Below, piece after piece: positions 1 to 8,908 of a stretch of 64,000 nucleotides of DNA; position 1 is the first letter of the stretch, and each line of letters begins with the position of its first letter. A program made the translations under genes and the position numbers. The notes under the pieces were generated by a model that was not told the DNA's origin, did no database searches, and saw only the letters and a list, made by a program, of their open reading frames with translations. Source of the stretch: a bacterium (GTDB taxonomy: Bacteria > 4484-113 > JAFGCY01); the NCBI GenBank assembly GCA_016932385.1, contig JAFGCY010000100.1, positions 1 to 64,000 on the forward strand, in the 5' to 3' direction.

Positions 1-1
1 G

Positions 2-436
2 CACCCGGATCCAAGTCCGGCTGCGCTGTATTCGGCGGCACCGGCCGCCGTGGTCGAAACGCCCGATATCAAGTCGACGGGCGCGCCTATCACCAGCAGC
101 CAACCGTCCCTGAGCTGGGAGATGATTCTGCTGCATGTCCTGTTGGTAACGCTGTTAAGCAACCTGGGCAAGATGTTTCCACTTTTCTGTTATCGCCGCG
201 AAGCCCACTGGCGCCAACGCCTAGCCCTCTCAATCGGAATGTGGCCTCGCGGCGAAGTCGGGGCCGGCGTTCTTGTACTCAGCCTCAGCTTCGGCATCGG
301 CGGGCCGGTGGTTACCGTCGCCATGCTGTCACTGGCCCTTAACCTGGTCTTGACCGGCGTATTCGTTACGGCGGTGAAAAAACTGATCAGCGGCACGCCG
401 GATCTGGCGGTGGCTCAACCGGCGTCCAGCGCCTGA
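2..436 (+). CDS. Cation/proton antiporter, C-terminal part (cut by window edge)
   Basis: The reading frame is open from base 2 with no start, so only the last ~144 codons are seen. The visible part is membrane-embedded: a hydrophobic helix (EMILLHVLLVTLLSNLGKM), then a short polar loop with RREAHWRQR, then the motif MWPRGEVGAGV followed by two more hydrophobic helices. An MxPRGExG-type sequence near the C-terminus is typical of bacterial Na+/H+ antiporters of the CPA superfamily, where these charged residues lie in the transport path. An internal GTG at position 50 exists but has no good ribosome site, so it is not taken as the start. It stands 84 bp upstream of a second antiporter in the same direction, suggesting a small ion-homeostasis operon. 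The exact ion is inferred, not shown. Confidence 0.7.
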   Translation, partial: HPDPSPAALYSAAPAAVVETPDIKSTGAPITSSQPSLSWEMILLHVLLVTLLSNLGKMFPLFCYRREAHWRQRLALSIGMWPRGEVGAGVLVLSLSFGIGGPVVTVAMLSLALNLVLTGVFVTAVKKLISGTPDLAVAQPASSA

Positions 437-520
437 TACGCATCCGAAGTCCGTGCTGTATCGTTAAACAGCATCTAGGTGCACTCCGCGCAGCTGGCTG
501 GAGTAATAAAGGAGAAGACC

Positions 521-2233
521 ATGCCGGGCCCAGGTCTGCTATTGGCTGGACAGGAACTTGCCGTTCTGCCGGAACTGCTTATCCTGGCTGGCTGCGCCAT
601 TGCCGCGGTTCTGATCCTGCGCATAATCAGGCTGCCGGTGATCGCCGGCATGCTGGTTGCCGGAGCTTTGGCCGGCCCGCATGGACTTCATCTGGTCTCG
701 CACAGCGAACACCTGACGGCCTTTTCCGAAATCGGCGTAGCTCTCCTGCTGTTCACGATCGGCCTCGAGTTCAATCGCGAGCGGATTGCCTCGACCGGCT
801 CGCGCGCAATCATTGCCGGCATCTGCCAGGTCCTGCTGACGATCCTCGCCGCTGGCGGCGTCGCCCTGGTGCTGGGTATGAGCCTGACCCAGAGTATTTA
901 CATCGGACTGATCATCTCGCTGTCCAGCACGGCGATCGTGTTGCGGGCTTTAACCGAGCGGGCCGAATTGTCCGCGCCCCACGGCCGGCTGATTCTCGGC
1001 ACTCTGATCATCCAGGACCTGGCCATTGTGCCGATGCTGATTGTCGTGCCGATGCTGGGCGGCGGCGGCGGCAACGTCGCGCTGAATCTCGGAGCGGTCG
1101 TGTTTAAAGCCGCCCTGCTGATTGTCCTGGCGCTGGTCGCAGCGCGCTATGTCCTGCCGCACCTGATGCGGGCAATCGCGGCGGTCAGCAGCCGGGACAT
1201 CTTCCTGCTGGCCGCATTATCGATCGCGCTTGGACTGGCCTGGCTTTCGCAGCTGGCCGGTCTCAGCCCCGCGCTCGGCGCGTTCATCGCCGGCATCATG
1301 CTGGCCAACAGCGAGTACGCCCACCACACGCTAAGCGAAGTCCTGCCCGTGCGTGAGTTGTTCTTCAGCTTCTTCTTCATCACCATGGGAATGCTGTTTG
1401 ACTGGCGCCTTGTCGCTGCCTACCCATTGCAAGTCATCGGGGTTCTCGCGGCACTGCTCCTCGGCAAGGGCTTGATCGCCGGGTTTGCCGTGTTGCTGCT
1501 GCGCTTTCCGGCGCGGATCGCTCTCCTGTTCGGCCTGGGACTGGCACAATTCGGCGAGTTCGGCTACCTGTTACTGCAGGCCGGCAAGTCGCCACCGCTG
1601 GAATCCTCCCTGCTCAGCGTGGACACCAGTGCCATTCTGCTGGCCGCCGGGCTGATCAGCATGTTCCTGACGCCCTTGATCCTGGCGTTTTCACCGCACC
1701 TCAGCGCGGGCATGGCCCTGCTGCGCCCGATGGAGAAGCTGCTGCGCGTCCGGGGCATCGATGATCCCGACGAATGCCACAGCTGCCTGAACGGGCACGT
1801 CATCCTGGCGGGCCTGGGGCCGGCGGGGCGGATGCTGCTCGCGGCGTTGCAGGCCGCCGCTGTTCCGTTTCTGGTGCTGGAAATGAACAGCGAAACCGTG
1901 CGCCGGTTCCGTGCGAAAGGTGTACCGGTCTATTATGGCGACATCACCAGCCGGGAAGCCCTGGAACACGCGAGTCTCGCCACCGCCGCCGCGGTGATTA
2001 TCAGCTTCCGGGACCGCTCGACCGTGGCGCGGGCCATTGCGGTGATCAATCGGCTGGCTCCGCACGTCGATTTGATAGTCCGCGCCCCATTCGCCAGCCA
2101 GATCGCGCCACTCCAGCAACAGGGGGTAACCGCGGTCGTCGTCGATGAACTGGCGGCGGGCAAGGTTCTGACCGAGGAGGTCATGTCGCACCTGGCGAAA
2201 ACGGGAGCAGGCCAGGCCGGCCCAACCGACTGA
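521..2233 (+). CDS. CPA2-family monovalent cation/proton antiporter with TrkA-N (NAD-binding) domain
   Basis: Predicted inner-membrane antiporter of about 570 aa that exchanges K+ or Na+ for protons (KefB/KefC/YbaL type). Residues ~10-400 form about 12 hydrophobic helices; the conserved LPVIAGMLVAGALAGPHGL and the LLLFTIGLEF stretch are typical of the CPA2 Na/H exchanger domain. Residues ~423-545 are a cytoplasmic Rossmann domain with the nucleotide-binding GLGPAG (residue ~430), as in TrkA-N regulatory domains that gate transport by NAD(H). The start was set at the ATG at 521 because AAGGAGA lies just upstream; a GTG at 479 would add 14 residues without a ribosome site. It follows another antiporter fragment. 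Ion preference cannot be read from the sequence. Confidence 0.9.
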   Translation: MPGPGLLLAGQELAVLPELLILAGCAIAAVLILRIIRLPVIAGMLVAGALAGPHGLHLVSHSEHLTAFSEIGVALLLFTIGLEFNRERIASTGSRAIIAGICQVLLTILAAGGVALVLGMSLTQSIYIGLIISLSSTAIVLRALTERAELSAPHGRLILGTLIIQDLAIVPMLIVVPMLGGGGGNVALNLGAVVFKAALLIVLALVAARYVLPHLMRAIAAVSSRDIFLLAALSIALGLAWLSQLAGLSPALGAFIAGIMLANSEYAHHTLSEVLPVRELFFSFFFITMGMLFDWRLVAAYPLQVIGVLAALLLGKGLIAGFAVLLLRFPARIALLFGLGLAQFGEFGYLLLQAGKSPPLESSLLSVDTSAILLAAGLISMFLTPLILAFSPHLSAGMALLRPMEKLLRVRGIDDPDECHSCLNGHVILAGLGPAGRMLLAALQAAAVPFLVLEMNSETVRRFRAKGVPVYYGDITSREALEHASLATAAAVIISFRDRSTVARAIAVINRLAPHVDLIVRAPFASQIAPLQQQGVTAVVVDELAAGKVLTEEVMSHLAKTGAGQAGPTD

Positions 2234-2299
2234 GTCGAGTTTGCGGGATTAGTTGAGATCCGGATTACCAGCGCGGCAATCTCAGCAAGACCAGTTTGT

Positions 2300-2328
2300 T
2301 TGTCCGATGAAAGTACTTTCAGTATACT
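2300..2328 (+). promoter_or_regulatory. Candidate sigma70-type promoter for the 2369 gene
   Basis: TTGTCC (2300-2305, 4/6 to the -35 consensus), a 17-bp spacer and TATACT (2323-2328, 5/6 to the -10 consensus). Transcription would start near 2335, leaving a ~34-nt leader that holds the ribosome site GGGAGG before the ATG at 2369. Confidence 0.5.
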
Positions 2329-2368
2329 TTGATCGAAGTATTGCAGCGGCTCTTGCTGGGAGGAATCC

Positions 2369-5300
2369 ATGTTCATCGGAAGTTATCGGCTGGCTGGCGG
2401 ACTAAAGCGATCATCCAAGATAATAGTCACGCTTTTTGCTATTGTCATCTTGGCCGGGTTTTTGATCAGCGGCGATGCTGAGCTTGTGCCCGAAGTGTAC
2501 CAGCTGACCAGCCCGGCGTCTTCTTTTCTGATGGCGAACAGCTGTCCGGTCGGGGATGTAACGCTGTTCTTCTTCCTCAACGTCGAAGAACCCGGTACGA
2601 TTTTTGATACAACGGGGATCAACGCCGCACAACCAGGAGACTGGAATATCAAGGTAGATAGCGGTGGTTATCTCAGGTTTTCTCTGTTTATGCCTGAAGC
2701 CAGTACTCCTTTCCGGGACAACAGCGGCTGGCACCGTTATCGCCTGAATGAACCATTAAGTTTCAACCAGGACTATTGGGTGCACTTCGAAATCGAAGCT
2801 TTAAACCTGCTGCTGTTGGCCGCGGACGATGCGGGCGGTGAAACTCATATCTATGAGCGGGTTCCAACCACACTGCGCTCGACGCCCGTCTATGCAGGCG
2901 ACTTTAAAGGTGATGAACACTGGGGGAGTAAATACAATATCCACCAGGCCGCCGAAGGATTGGTTCTGGCTTTTTACTTCGGTCCATACACTGAAGACCC
3001 ATTCATTGACGAGACGCACAGCTCGGTGGTCATTCGCGGCAGCGGGATCGATATCGGTCTCGGTAGTTCAAACGAACCCGGCCACGATACTGGCTCAACG
3101 GGCCGGGGGACGGAAGACCCGGTCCGCGACGAAACGAACGGACCGCTCCAACCAGGCAACGGACCGAAATCCTCCGGCGCTCGACCGGAGCACAGCTCTG
3201 TGCCAGACGGCTACGAGCCGGCGCTGTCGCCGGAGGCGGCGGTCAGGTCATTCCTGCAGGCGCAGGTCGATGAAGATATCGACCGCGCCGTGGCTTACGT
3301 GGCGATGGACATGTTCCCGGCGGAAAACCAGGCGGTAGCCAGAGAGATTCTGGAGCTTGTCGCTGAACGTACGCAATTCTCCAACTTGCAGTACCGGACT
3401 CTGGCAACGGCTTACAGCTACGAAAAGGATTACGCGATCGTTCGCTGTACCCACTCCATGACCGTCCAAGCTGGCGCAGATACAATTGCCGAGCCGCTAG
3501 GCTCACTGGTGTTGCTCCGCCACTCGGATCGTGGCTGGCAGGTCATTCAATTCATCATTGACGATCTGCTTAATCTCGAGCTTGAGGTCAACCGGCAGAT
3601 CGCCGCTTCACGCCCGAGTGGTCTGGTCTTGGCTGCGGCGCCGCCTGTGCTGCAGAAGTTTGATAACAAGCTTGTCGAGCTCAGCCAAGTAAGCTCGTTG
3701 CTGACTGAAAAACTTGACCAGTTCTATTTCGACAAAACGAAACTCGTGCTGGATGAAGGAGCGGCTTGGTCCTCCTGCATTCCGGTGATAGGCCCCTTCC
3801 TATCCGCGACTTACACTGGTTACCAGACCATAAAAACAGCGATCACGGAAGTCGCGCCTGACTTGTGGGCAGGCGATGGGGAGATGGCGGCGATCGGAGT
3901 GGCACAGATCATCATCGGCGGGGTCCAGGTTGCGGCGTATGTAGGCGAAGGCGTGCTGGCAGGCACGGGCACGGGGGTGGGCGTAGCAGTCAGTCATCTG
4001 TCAATAGTAGTAGATATGTACAAAGCCGATGCTAGACAGGCACGCAATACAAGCATCATGAAAGCTGTTATTCCATGCTTGGACCGCGAAGCACCTACAA
4101 AGTATCTATTCCTACATGAACGCCCAATCCATAACGATCCGCTTTACGGAATCACTACCAAAGAAGGCACCAATGTCCAAATCGAGTACTATGAGGAGGT
4201 TATTCCCAAACCCAGGCCGATTAAGAAGATCACCTTTAAAACCGATGCAGCTGCATGTATGTGGAAAACCATGGATTTTGACGTGGGATATTACTTCAAA
4301 ATCAAAGAAAGCGAAAATCAGGTTTTATTTGACTCTGCGCGGTATGCTGGCTTCCCAGTCTATTCGATCGACGGCACTGTTTTCAGCGATCGCGAAGTTT
4401 GCGTTCCTGTCCATCTGACAACCACAGGCTTATATAACTCACTGCAAGTCGGCGAGCGCTTCGTCAATGACTTCGAATTCCAGGATAATCCCACAAAGGA
4501 AGTAAACATCGCGGTTAAATCATCCGGCGAAGCCATTCTCACCCGAGGTTTGATCGTCGGTAATATTCATACCCAACGTTACGTGCAGTTTGATATCAAC
4601 ACCACGCCCGGCATCAACCAGATAATCCAATTGCCTTTAGACCAAGGCGACAACCCGATCACTCAACCGGTGGAGATAGTCAATGAGATCTACAACGCGG
4701 TTAAGGCACTTACGCCTGAGCAGAATATCTGGTTGACGGAGGAGGAGGATCGCCAGCGGATCGAAGTACCGGCGTTGATGGAACAGACAATCCACTTTCT
4801 TGGTTATACGCCAGGCCGGCCCCATCCGCGGCTGATCGGAGCCCAAAACGTTGACTGGTACATCGAGGATAAAACGATGGTCGAGGCCGTCGAAGTCGGG
4901 GTGTTCCCGGATGCCGCGATTAAATTCAAAGGCCTGAAACCCGGTAATACAGTCCTGAAGTATCAGATTCCGATCACCACCGGGCCGCCGGACAATCCGG
5001 CAAGCCAACAGGTCAAGAAGGGCACGATCGATATTGAAGTTACCGCCGCGGACTGGACGTTAGTTGATGTGGAAATCGAAGTGAATGACGATTTCAAGGG
5101 CCAAAGCACCATCGTCGACGGTAACGCTTATTCCAAGATCGACTTGGGGTACAACTTCCCGGGCAAGCAAGAGGTGATTCAGGAAGGCATTGCCAGCTGG
5201 ACTTCACCACCAGCGACCATCCCTGATTTCGGAGGCAGCTGGCAAATCCAGGGCTTCATTTCCCATAAAGCGCAGCTTCCCAGTGGTGGAGATAAAGACC

Positions 5301-5563
5301 TTGTGAGCCAATACTACTCGCAGCTGGCTCTAACTGGTCAGTATCAAGGTGATCTGCCGGCGAAAACCTGGCGCGCGGACATCAATACTGAACGCGTACC
5401 GATCGACGAAAATCTGGACCTGGATACCTACTGCTTCGCTGAAATGGAAAACCGGCAGGGAATCATGTACAAAACAAATCGCCGGATTATCTATTTAAAG
5501 TTTGTCCTGCCAGGCGGTACCGCCAACATCAGGTATATCTACGAGAAGCCTGGTACCAGTTAA
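2369..5563 (+). CDS. Large membrane-anchored or secreted protein, unknown function
   Basis: A 1064-aa protein that I do not recognise as a whole. Residues ~16-34 are one hydrophobic segment after a basic N-terminus, so it is a signal peptide or membrane anchor. Residues ~40-215 look like an all-beta, LamG/concanavalin-type domain (alternating hydrophobic strands, many W and Y). Residues ~225-285 are a Gly/Asn/Pro-rich linker. Residues ~285-400 have the pattern of an NTF2-like/lumazine-binding domain (SPEAAVRSFLQAQ, then a strand ending in GWQVIQFIID). Residues ~430-570 are helical and hydrophobic in the centre, with an unusual Gly-rich stretch (VGEGVLAGTGTGVGVAV). The remaining half is beta-rich. 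Ribosome site GGGAGG precedes the ATG. It has its own promoter and a weak terminator. All domain assignments are inference from sequence pattern. Confidence 0.75.
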   Translation: MFIGSYRLAGGLKRSSKIIVTLFAIVILAGFLISGDAELVPEVYQLTSPASSFLMANSCPVGDVTLFFFLNVEEPGTIFDTTGINAAQPGDWNIKVDSGGYLRFSLFMPEASTPFRDNSGWHRYRLNEPLSFNQDYWVHFEIEALNLLLLAADDAGGETHIYERVPTTLRSTPVYAGDFKGDEHWGSKYNIHQAAEGLVLAFYFGPYTEDPFIDETHSSVVIRGSGIDIGLGSSNEPGHDTGSTGRGTEDPVRDETNGPLQPGNGPKSSGARPEHSSVPDGYEPALSPEAAVRSFLQAQVDEDIDRAVAYVAMDMFPAENQAVAREILELVAERTQFSNLQYRTLATAYSYEKDYAIVRCTHSMTVQAGADTIAEPLGSLVLLRHSDRGWQVIQFIIDDLLNLELEVNRQIAASRPSGLVLAAAPPVLQKFDNKLVELSQVSSLLTEKLDQFYFDKTKLVLDEGAAWSSCIPVIGPFLSATYTGYQTIKTAITEVAPDLWAGDGEMAAIGVAQIIIGGVQVAAYVGEGVLAGTGTGVGVAVSHLSIVVDMYKADARQARNTSIMKAVIPCLDREAPTKYLFLHERPIHNDPLYGITTKEGTNVQIEYYEEVIPKPRPIKKITFKTDAAACMWKTMDFDVGYYFKIKESENQVLFDSARYAGFPVYSIDGTVFSDREVCVPVHLTTTGLYNSLQVGERFVNDFEFQDNPTKEVNIAVKSSGEAILTRGLIVGNIHTQRYVQFDINTTPGINQIIQLPLDQGDNPITQPVEIVNEIYNAVKALTPEQNIWLTEEEDRQRIEVPALMEQTIHFLGYTPGRPHPRLIGAQNVDWYIEDKTMVEAVEVGVFPDAAIKFKGLKPGNTVLKYQIPITTGPPDNPASQQVKKGTIDIEVTAADWTLVDVEIEVNDDFKGQSTIVDGNAYSKIDLGYNFPGKQEVIQEGIASWTSPPATIPDFGGSWQIQGFISHKAQLPSGGDKDLVSQYYSQLALTGQYQGDLPAKTWRADINTERVPIDENLDLDTYCFAEMENRQGIMYKTNRRIIYLKFVLPGGTANIRYIYEKPGTS

Positions 5564-5609
5564 AAGCCCAGCGGGATGCAAGCTCGGATGTAGCGTTTGG
5601 AACCTGGTT

Positions 5610-5640
5610 GACTGCCGAACGGCAATCGCTGAATTTTTTT
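5610..5640 (+). terminator. Possible intrinsic terminator
   Basis: GACTGCCG / CGGCAATC form an 8-bp stem with one mismatch and a 2-nt loop (5610-5627), followed after 6 nt by seven T residues (5634-5640). It lies 46 nt after the stop at 5563. The tight loop and the gap before the T-run make it weak. Confidence 0.35.
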
Positions 5641-5714
5641 CCTGACCGCCGGCTGTGCCGCGTCGAGAGAAGTTAATTCAATCCTGGATATAATCTCGTG
5701 TAAAAGCAAATAAG

Positions 5715-5787
5715 TGGAGGTACGGGGATTCGAACCCCGGGCCTTACGGATGCGAACCGTACGCTCTACCAGCTGAGCTATACCCCC
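5715..5787 (-). tRNA. tRNA-Ala (anticodon CGC)
   Basis: On the minus strand a 73-nt cloverleaf can be folded. The acceptor stem GGGGGTA pairs with TACCTCC and contains the G3-U70 wobble pair that identifies alanine tRNAs. The D-arm is TAGCTCAGCTGGTAGAGC, the anticodon loop is TTCGCAT (anticodon CGC, reads GCG), and the T-arm has GGTTCGAATCC. The 3' CCA is not encoded (discriminator A is followed by CTT), so it must be added by the CCA-adding enzyme. Confidence 0.97.
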
Positions 5788-6007
5788 ACGGGGCGCATAA
5801 CTGTAACACAAGCTTCCGGCGGCTGCAAGTAATATGTAGCGAATGCCACGCGGACGTACGCCGGGAGCGCTGCCCCGGTCAAAGCGGCAAAACCGTTCCT
5901 CCGGCCCGCGACGGCGCGGCGAATTCCCGCATCCCAGCTAATAACACGCCGCGTTTGCGTCGTAGAGGGATATAATAGCGTCACTAAACCAAGGAGCCCA
6001 TAAGCAG

Positions 6008-7321
6008 ATGAAAAAACCTGCGAGTGCACCCGACCGAGTGGTCCTCGCGTTGCTTCCCCTGCTCCTGATCGGAATCCTCGCCGCACCGGCCTTCGCCCAA
6101 CAGCCCGTGGCCAGCCAGCTCAAGTTGACCGACCGTCCCAACGACGACGGCTCGGCGCTCTTGCTGACCTTCGACCTGACTGGCTGGGACGAGACGACGC
6201 GGGTCAGGACCGAGGTGGAAGTGGACGGCGAATGGCTGCCGAGCCTGATGTTCCCCCAGCTGATCACACCGGTGCCGACCAAGGGCGGCTCACCGGAGTA
6301 TTTCGGCTGGCACGCCGCCGATCCCGAACAGCGCGTGCTGGTGGTTGACCGTTACATCTTTATCCAGGACCCGACAGCGGAAGAGCTGGCGGAAAATCCC
6401 GACGCGGTTCCCCAGCCGCAGCCGGTCTACCTGGAGGCCGCCAACACCTACCATGTGCGGCTGATGGTGCTGCACGGCGGCGTGGAGTCGTATTACGACG
6501 CCGGCTCGATGAAGACCGACGAGCAGTGGTTCAACGTAGCCGCCACCAACAACCTGGTGATGTGCGTGATCTTCGCCGCGATCATCATGGGCTTCATCAT
6601 GGCCGCGCGGCGCAACCCGAACCTGTTCATCCGCCGGATCAACGGCCTGGAGGCGGTCGACGAGGCGATCGGCCGCGCCACCGAAATGGGCAAGCCGGTG
6701 CTGCAGGTCAACGGCCTCGACCCGCTCTCGACGCTCTCGACGATCGCCGCGGTCAACATCCTCGGCCGCGTGGCGCGCCGGGTGGCCAACTACGACAGCG
6801 AGCTCTTGGTGCCCTGCTTCGACCCGGTGGTGATGACCGTCAGCCAGGAGGTGGTTAAGAACGCCTACCTGGAGGCGGGCCGCCCCGACGCCTACCGCGA
6901 GGAGAACATCTACTTCGTTACCGACCAGCAGTTCAGCTATGTCGCCAGCGTTTGCGGCATCATGATGCGCGAGAAGCCGGCGGCGAACTTCCTGTTGGGC
7001 TACTTCTACGCGGAGAGCCTGCTGCTGGCGGAAACGGGCTTCACGACCGGCGCGATCCAGATCGCCGGCACGGACGCGCTGGCCCAGCTACCGTTCTTCA
7101 TCACGACCTGCGACTACACGCTGATCGGCGAGGAGCTCTACGCCGCCAGCGCCTACCTCTCGCGCGAGCCGATGCTGTTGGGCAGCCTCAAGGGCCAGGA
7201 CATTGGCAAGGGCTTCGTGATGCTGATGATCCTGCTGGGCACGATCCTGGCGACGATCGGCGTTTATCTGACAACCGGCAACTGGAATTGGCTGGTCGAA
7301 ATGCTTACACCCTTGATGTGA
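6008..7321 (+). CDS. DUF6754-like membrane protein, first gene of a four-gene membrane operon
   Basis: A 437-aa protein with a cleavable-looking signal peptide (residues 1-30, ending APAFAQQ), an extracytoplasmic beta-rich domain (~31-175), a transmembrane helix (~178-198, VMCVIFAAIIMGFIMA), a conserved cytoplasmic domain (~200-400) and a final helix (~408-430). The cytoplasmic part (RINGLEAVDEAIGRATEMGKP, then a VNILGRVARRVANYDSEL-type stretch and CFDPVVMTVSQEVV) matches what I remember of DUF6754, a domain of unknown function; this is recall, not a search. TATAAT at 5971-5976 and AAGGAG at 5991 precede the ATG. The next three genes follow with 1-bp gap, 1-nt overlap and 4-nt overlap, so all four products are probably made together and form one membrane complex. 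No catalytic motif is visible. Confidence 0.8.
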   Translation: MKKPASAPDRVVLALLPLLLIGILAAPAFAQQPVASQLKLTDRPNDDGSALLLTFDLTGWDETTRVRTEVEVDGEWLPSLMFPQLITPVPTKGGSPEYFGWHAADPEQRVLVVDRYIFIQDPTAEELAENPDAVPQPQPVYLEAANTYHVRLMVLHGGVESYYDAGSMKTDEQWFNVAATNNLVMCVIFAAIIMGFIMAARRNPNLFIRRINGLEAVDEAIGRATEMGKPVLQVNGLDPLSTLSTIAAVNILGRVARRVANYDSELLVPCFDPVVMTVSQEVVKNAYLEAGRPDAYREENIYFVTDQQFSYVASVCGIMMREKPAANFLLGYFYAESLLLAETGFTTGAIQIAGTDALAQLPFFITTCDYTLIGEELYAASAYLSREPMLLGSLKGQDIGKGFVMLMILLGTILATIGVYLTTGNWNWLVEMLTPLM

Positions 7322-7322
7322 T

Positions 7323-8000
7323 ATGAACTTTATAAGAAGACAACTACCCGTCGTCATCGCCTTCTGCTTTGGTGTCGCGCTGTGGGCCCAGTATTACATC
7401 CCCAGCCGCGCCAGCAACGAAGCCCTGGAGACTTTCACCGGCTCCTGGGCGATCATCCTGGCCGGTTGCGCGTTGATCCTGGGCATCCTCTCGGCGATTC
7501 ACCACCACTGGACGAAGATCCGGCTTAAACGGGCCGGCTTCGGTTACAGCATCGTGACGCTGACCTGCTTCGCGATCGTCGTGCTGGTGGGTTGGTTCCC
7601 GATCCAATGGCCGGGCTTCGCGGCGGTGACAATCGCCGACGGCAGCTTCTTCGATTGGATCTTCCTCAACGTCTTCGTGCCACTGGATGCCACGATGTTC
7701 TCGCTGTTGGCCTTCTTCATCGCCTCGGCGGCCTTCCGCGCCTTCCGCGCCAGAAGCTTCGAGGCGACAGCGCTGCTGATCGCGGGCTGCATCGTGATGC
7801 TCGGGCGCGTGCCCCTCGGCGAGTTGATCGCAATCCCCGGCACCAACCTCTCGATGACCAGCATCGCCGGCTGGCTCTTGAACAACCCCAACACCGCCGC
7901 CTACCGCGGGATTCTGCTGGGCGTGATCCTGAGCCAGGTGGCGATTAGCCTGCGCATCCTGTTTGGCATTGAGCGTACTTACATGGGAGGTGGCGACTAA
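7323..8000 (+). CDS. Polytopic membrane protein, second gene of the DUF6754 operon
   Basis: A 225-aa hydrophobic protein with about six to seven predicted membrane helices, for example LPVVIAFCFGVALWA (~8-22), WAIILAGCALILGIL (~40-55), IVTLTCFAIVVLVGWF (~77-92) and two near ~125-165. The loops are short and there is no recognisable enzymatic motif. It begins one base after the upstream stop and its TAA overlaps the ATG of the next gene, so translation is coupled on both sides. A likely role is a membrane scaffold or channel-forming subunit of the complex encoded by this operon; that is inference from size and topology. I do not recognise a named family. Confidence 0.78.
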   Translation: MNFIRRQLPVVIAFCFGVALWAQYYIPSRASNEALETFTGSWAIILAGCALILGILSAIHHHWTKIRLKRAGFGYSIVTLTCFAIVVLVGWFPIQWPGFAAVTIADGSFFDWIFLNVFVPLDATMFSLLAFFIASAAFRAFRARSFEATALLIAGCIVMLGRVPLGELIAIPGTNLSMTSIAGWLLNNPNTAAYRGILLGVILSQVAISLRILFGIERTYMGGGD

Positions 8001-8908
8001 TGGCAGAGCAGCAAACACCATTACAGAAAATGGCCTACGCCATCCTTAACCTGGACCGGCGCATTATCTTCACGCTGGTCTTCCTGTGCGTCACCGCGCC
8101 GTTGATCTGGCCGATCGGCATGGACTTCACGCCGACCAAGGAGGTCATCGATGCCTTTGACGACATTGAAGCCCTGGAGTCAGGCTCGGTCGTGCTGATT
8201 AGCGCCGACTACGGCCCCAGCTCGATGCCCGAGACGCATCCGATGTACCTGGCCCTGCTGCACCAGTGCTTCCGGCGCGGCCTGCGGCCGGTGATCCTGA
8301 CGCTGGTACCCAGCGGCCCGGGCTTGGCCAACCGCGGCCTGCTCGACGTATTGGAGAGTGAGAACCCGGACGGCAGCCTGATGTACCCGGGGCTAACGGA
8401 GGGCGTCGACTACGCCTTCCTCGGCTATAAGCCCGGCGGCACCGCGGTTATGCTGGGTCTGGGTCAGAGTTTTATCACCACGTTCCCCAATGACTACGAC
8501 GGTGACGCGACCAGCAAGATGCCGTTGTTCCGCGAGGTTTCGCGGCTAGGCGACTGCAAATACATCTTCGATATCGCCTCGGTCGGCTATCCGGAGTTCT
8601 GGGTGCCCTATGCCGCCGAGCGCGAAAACGTGCCCTTAAGCGTCTGCTGCACCGCCGTCAGCGCGGCGCAGTACTACCCGTACTACCAGGCCGGGCAGTT
8701 CAAGGGGCTGGTCGGTGGGATGAAAGGCTCGGCGGAATACGAGCAACTGGTGGGCATGGAGGAGATTCTCGGCAAGATCCCGCCGGCGACCAACGGCATG
8801 GACGCCCAGAGTGTCGTGCATATTCTGATTGTCCTGGCGATTATTGTGGCGAACTTCTTCTTCTTCGTGTCGCGCCGCTGGGAAGCCAGCGAAGGAGGCC
8901 GGGCATGA
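8000..8908 (+). CDS. Bitopic protein with a conserved extracytoplasmic domain, third gene of the DUF6754 operon
   Basis: A 302-aa protein with one helix near the N-terminus (~19-38, IIFTLVFLCVTAPLIWPIG), a soluble domain (~45-270) and one helix at the C-terminus (~273-291, VVHILIVLAIIVANFFFF). The soluble part has alternating strand and helix segments (SGSVVLISADYGPSSM, LRPVILTLVPSGPGLANRG, YAFLGYKPGGTAVMLGLGQ), suggesting a Rossmann-like alpha/beta fold, and a DUF6754-operon partner role is likely. The N-in topology would place this domain outside the cytoplasm. It overlaps the upstream stop by one base and the next start by four (ATGA). No nucleotide-binding or catalytic motif can be named with confidence. 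Confidence 0.78.
   Translation: MAEQQTPLQKMAYAILNLDRRIIFTLVFLCVTAPLIWPIGMDFTPTKEVIDAFDDIEALESGSVVLISADYGPSSMPETHPMYLALLHQCFRRGLRPVILTLVPSGPGLANRGLLDVLESENPDGSLMYPGLTEGVDYAFLGYKPGGTAVMLGLGQSFITTFPNDYDGDATSKMPLFREVSRLGDCKYIFDIASVGYPEFWVPYAAERENVPLSVCCTAVSAAQYYPYYQAGQFKGLVGGMKGSAEYEQLVGMEEILGKIPPATNGMDAQSVVHILIVLAIIVANFFFFVSRRWEASEGGRA

Noticed and set aside
5560-5811. Short minus-strand frame with GIAQLVERTVRIRKARGSNP
   Set aside because: This is the well-known false protein made by reading through a tRNA gene; the tRNA-Ala lies inside it.
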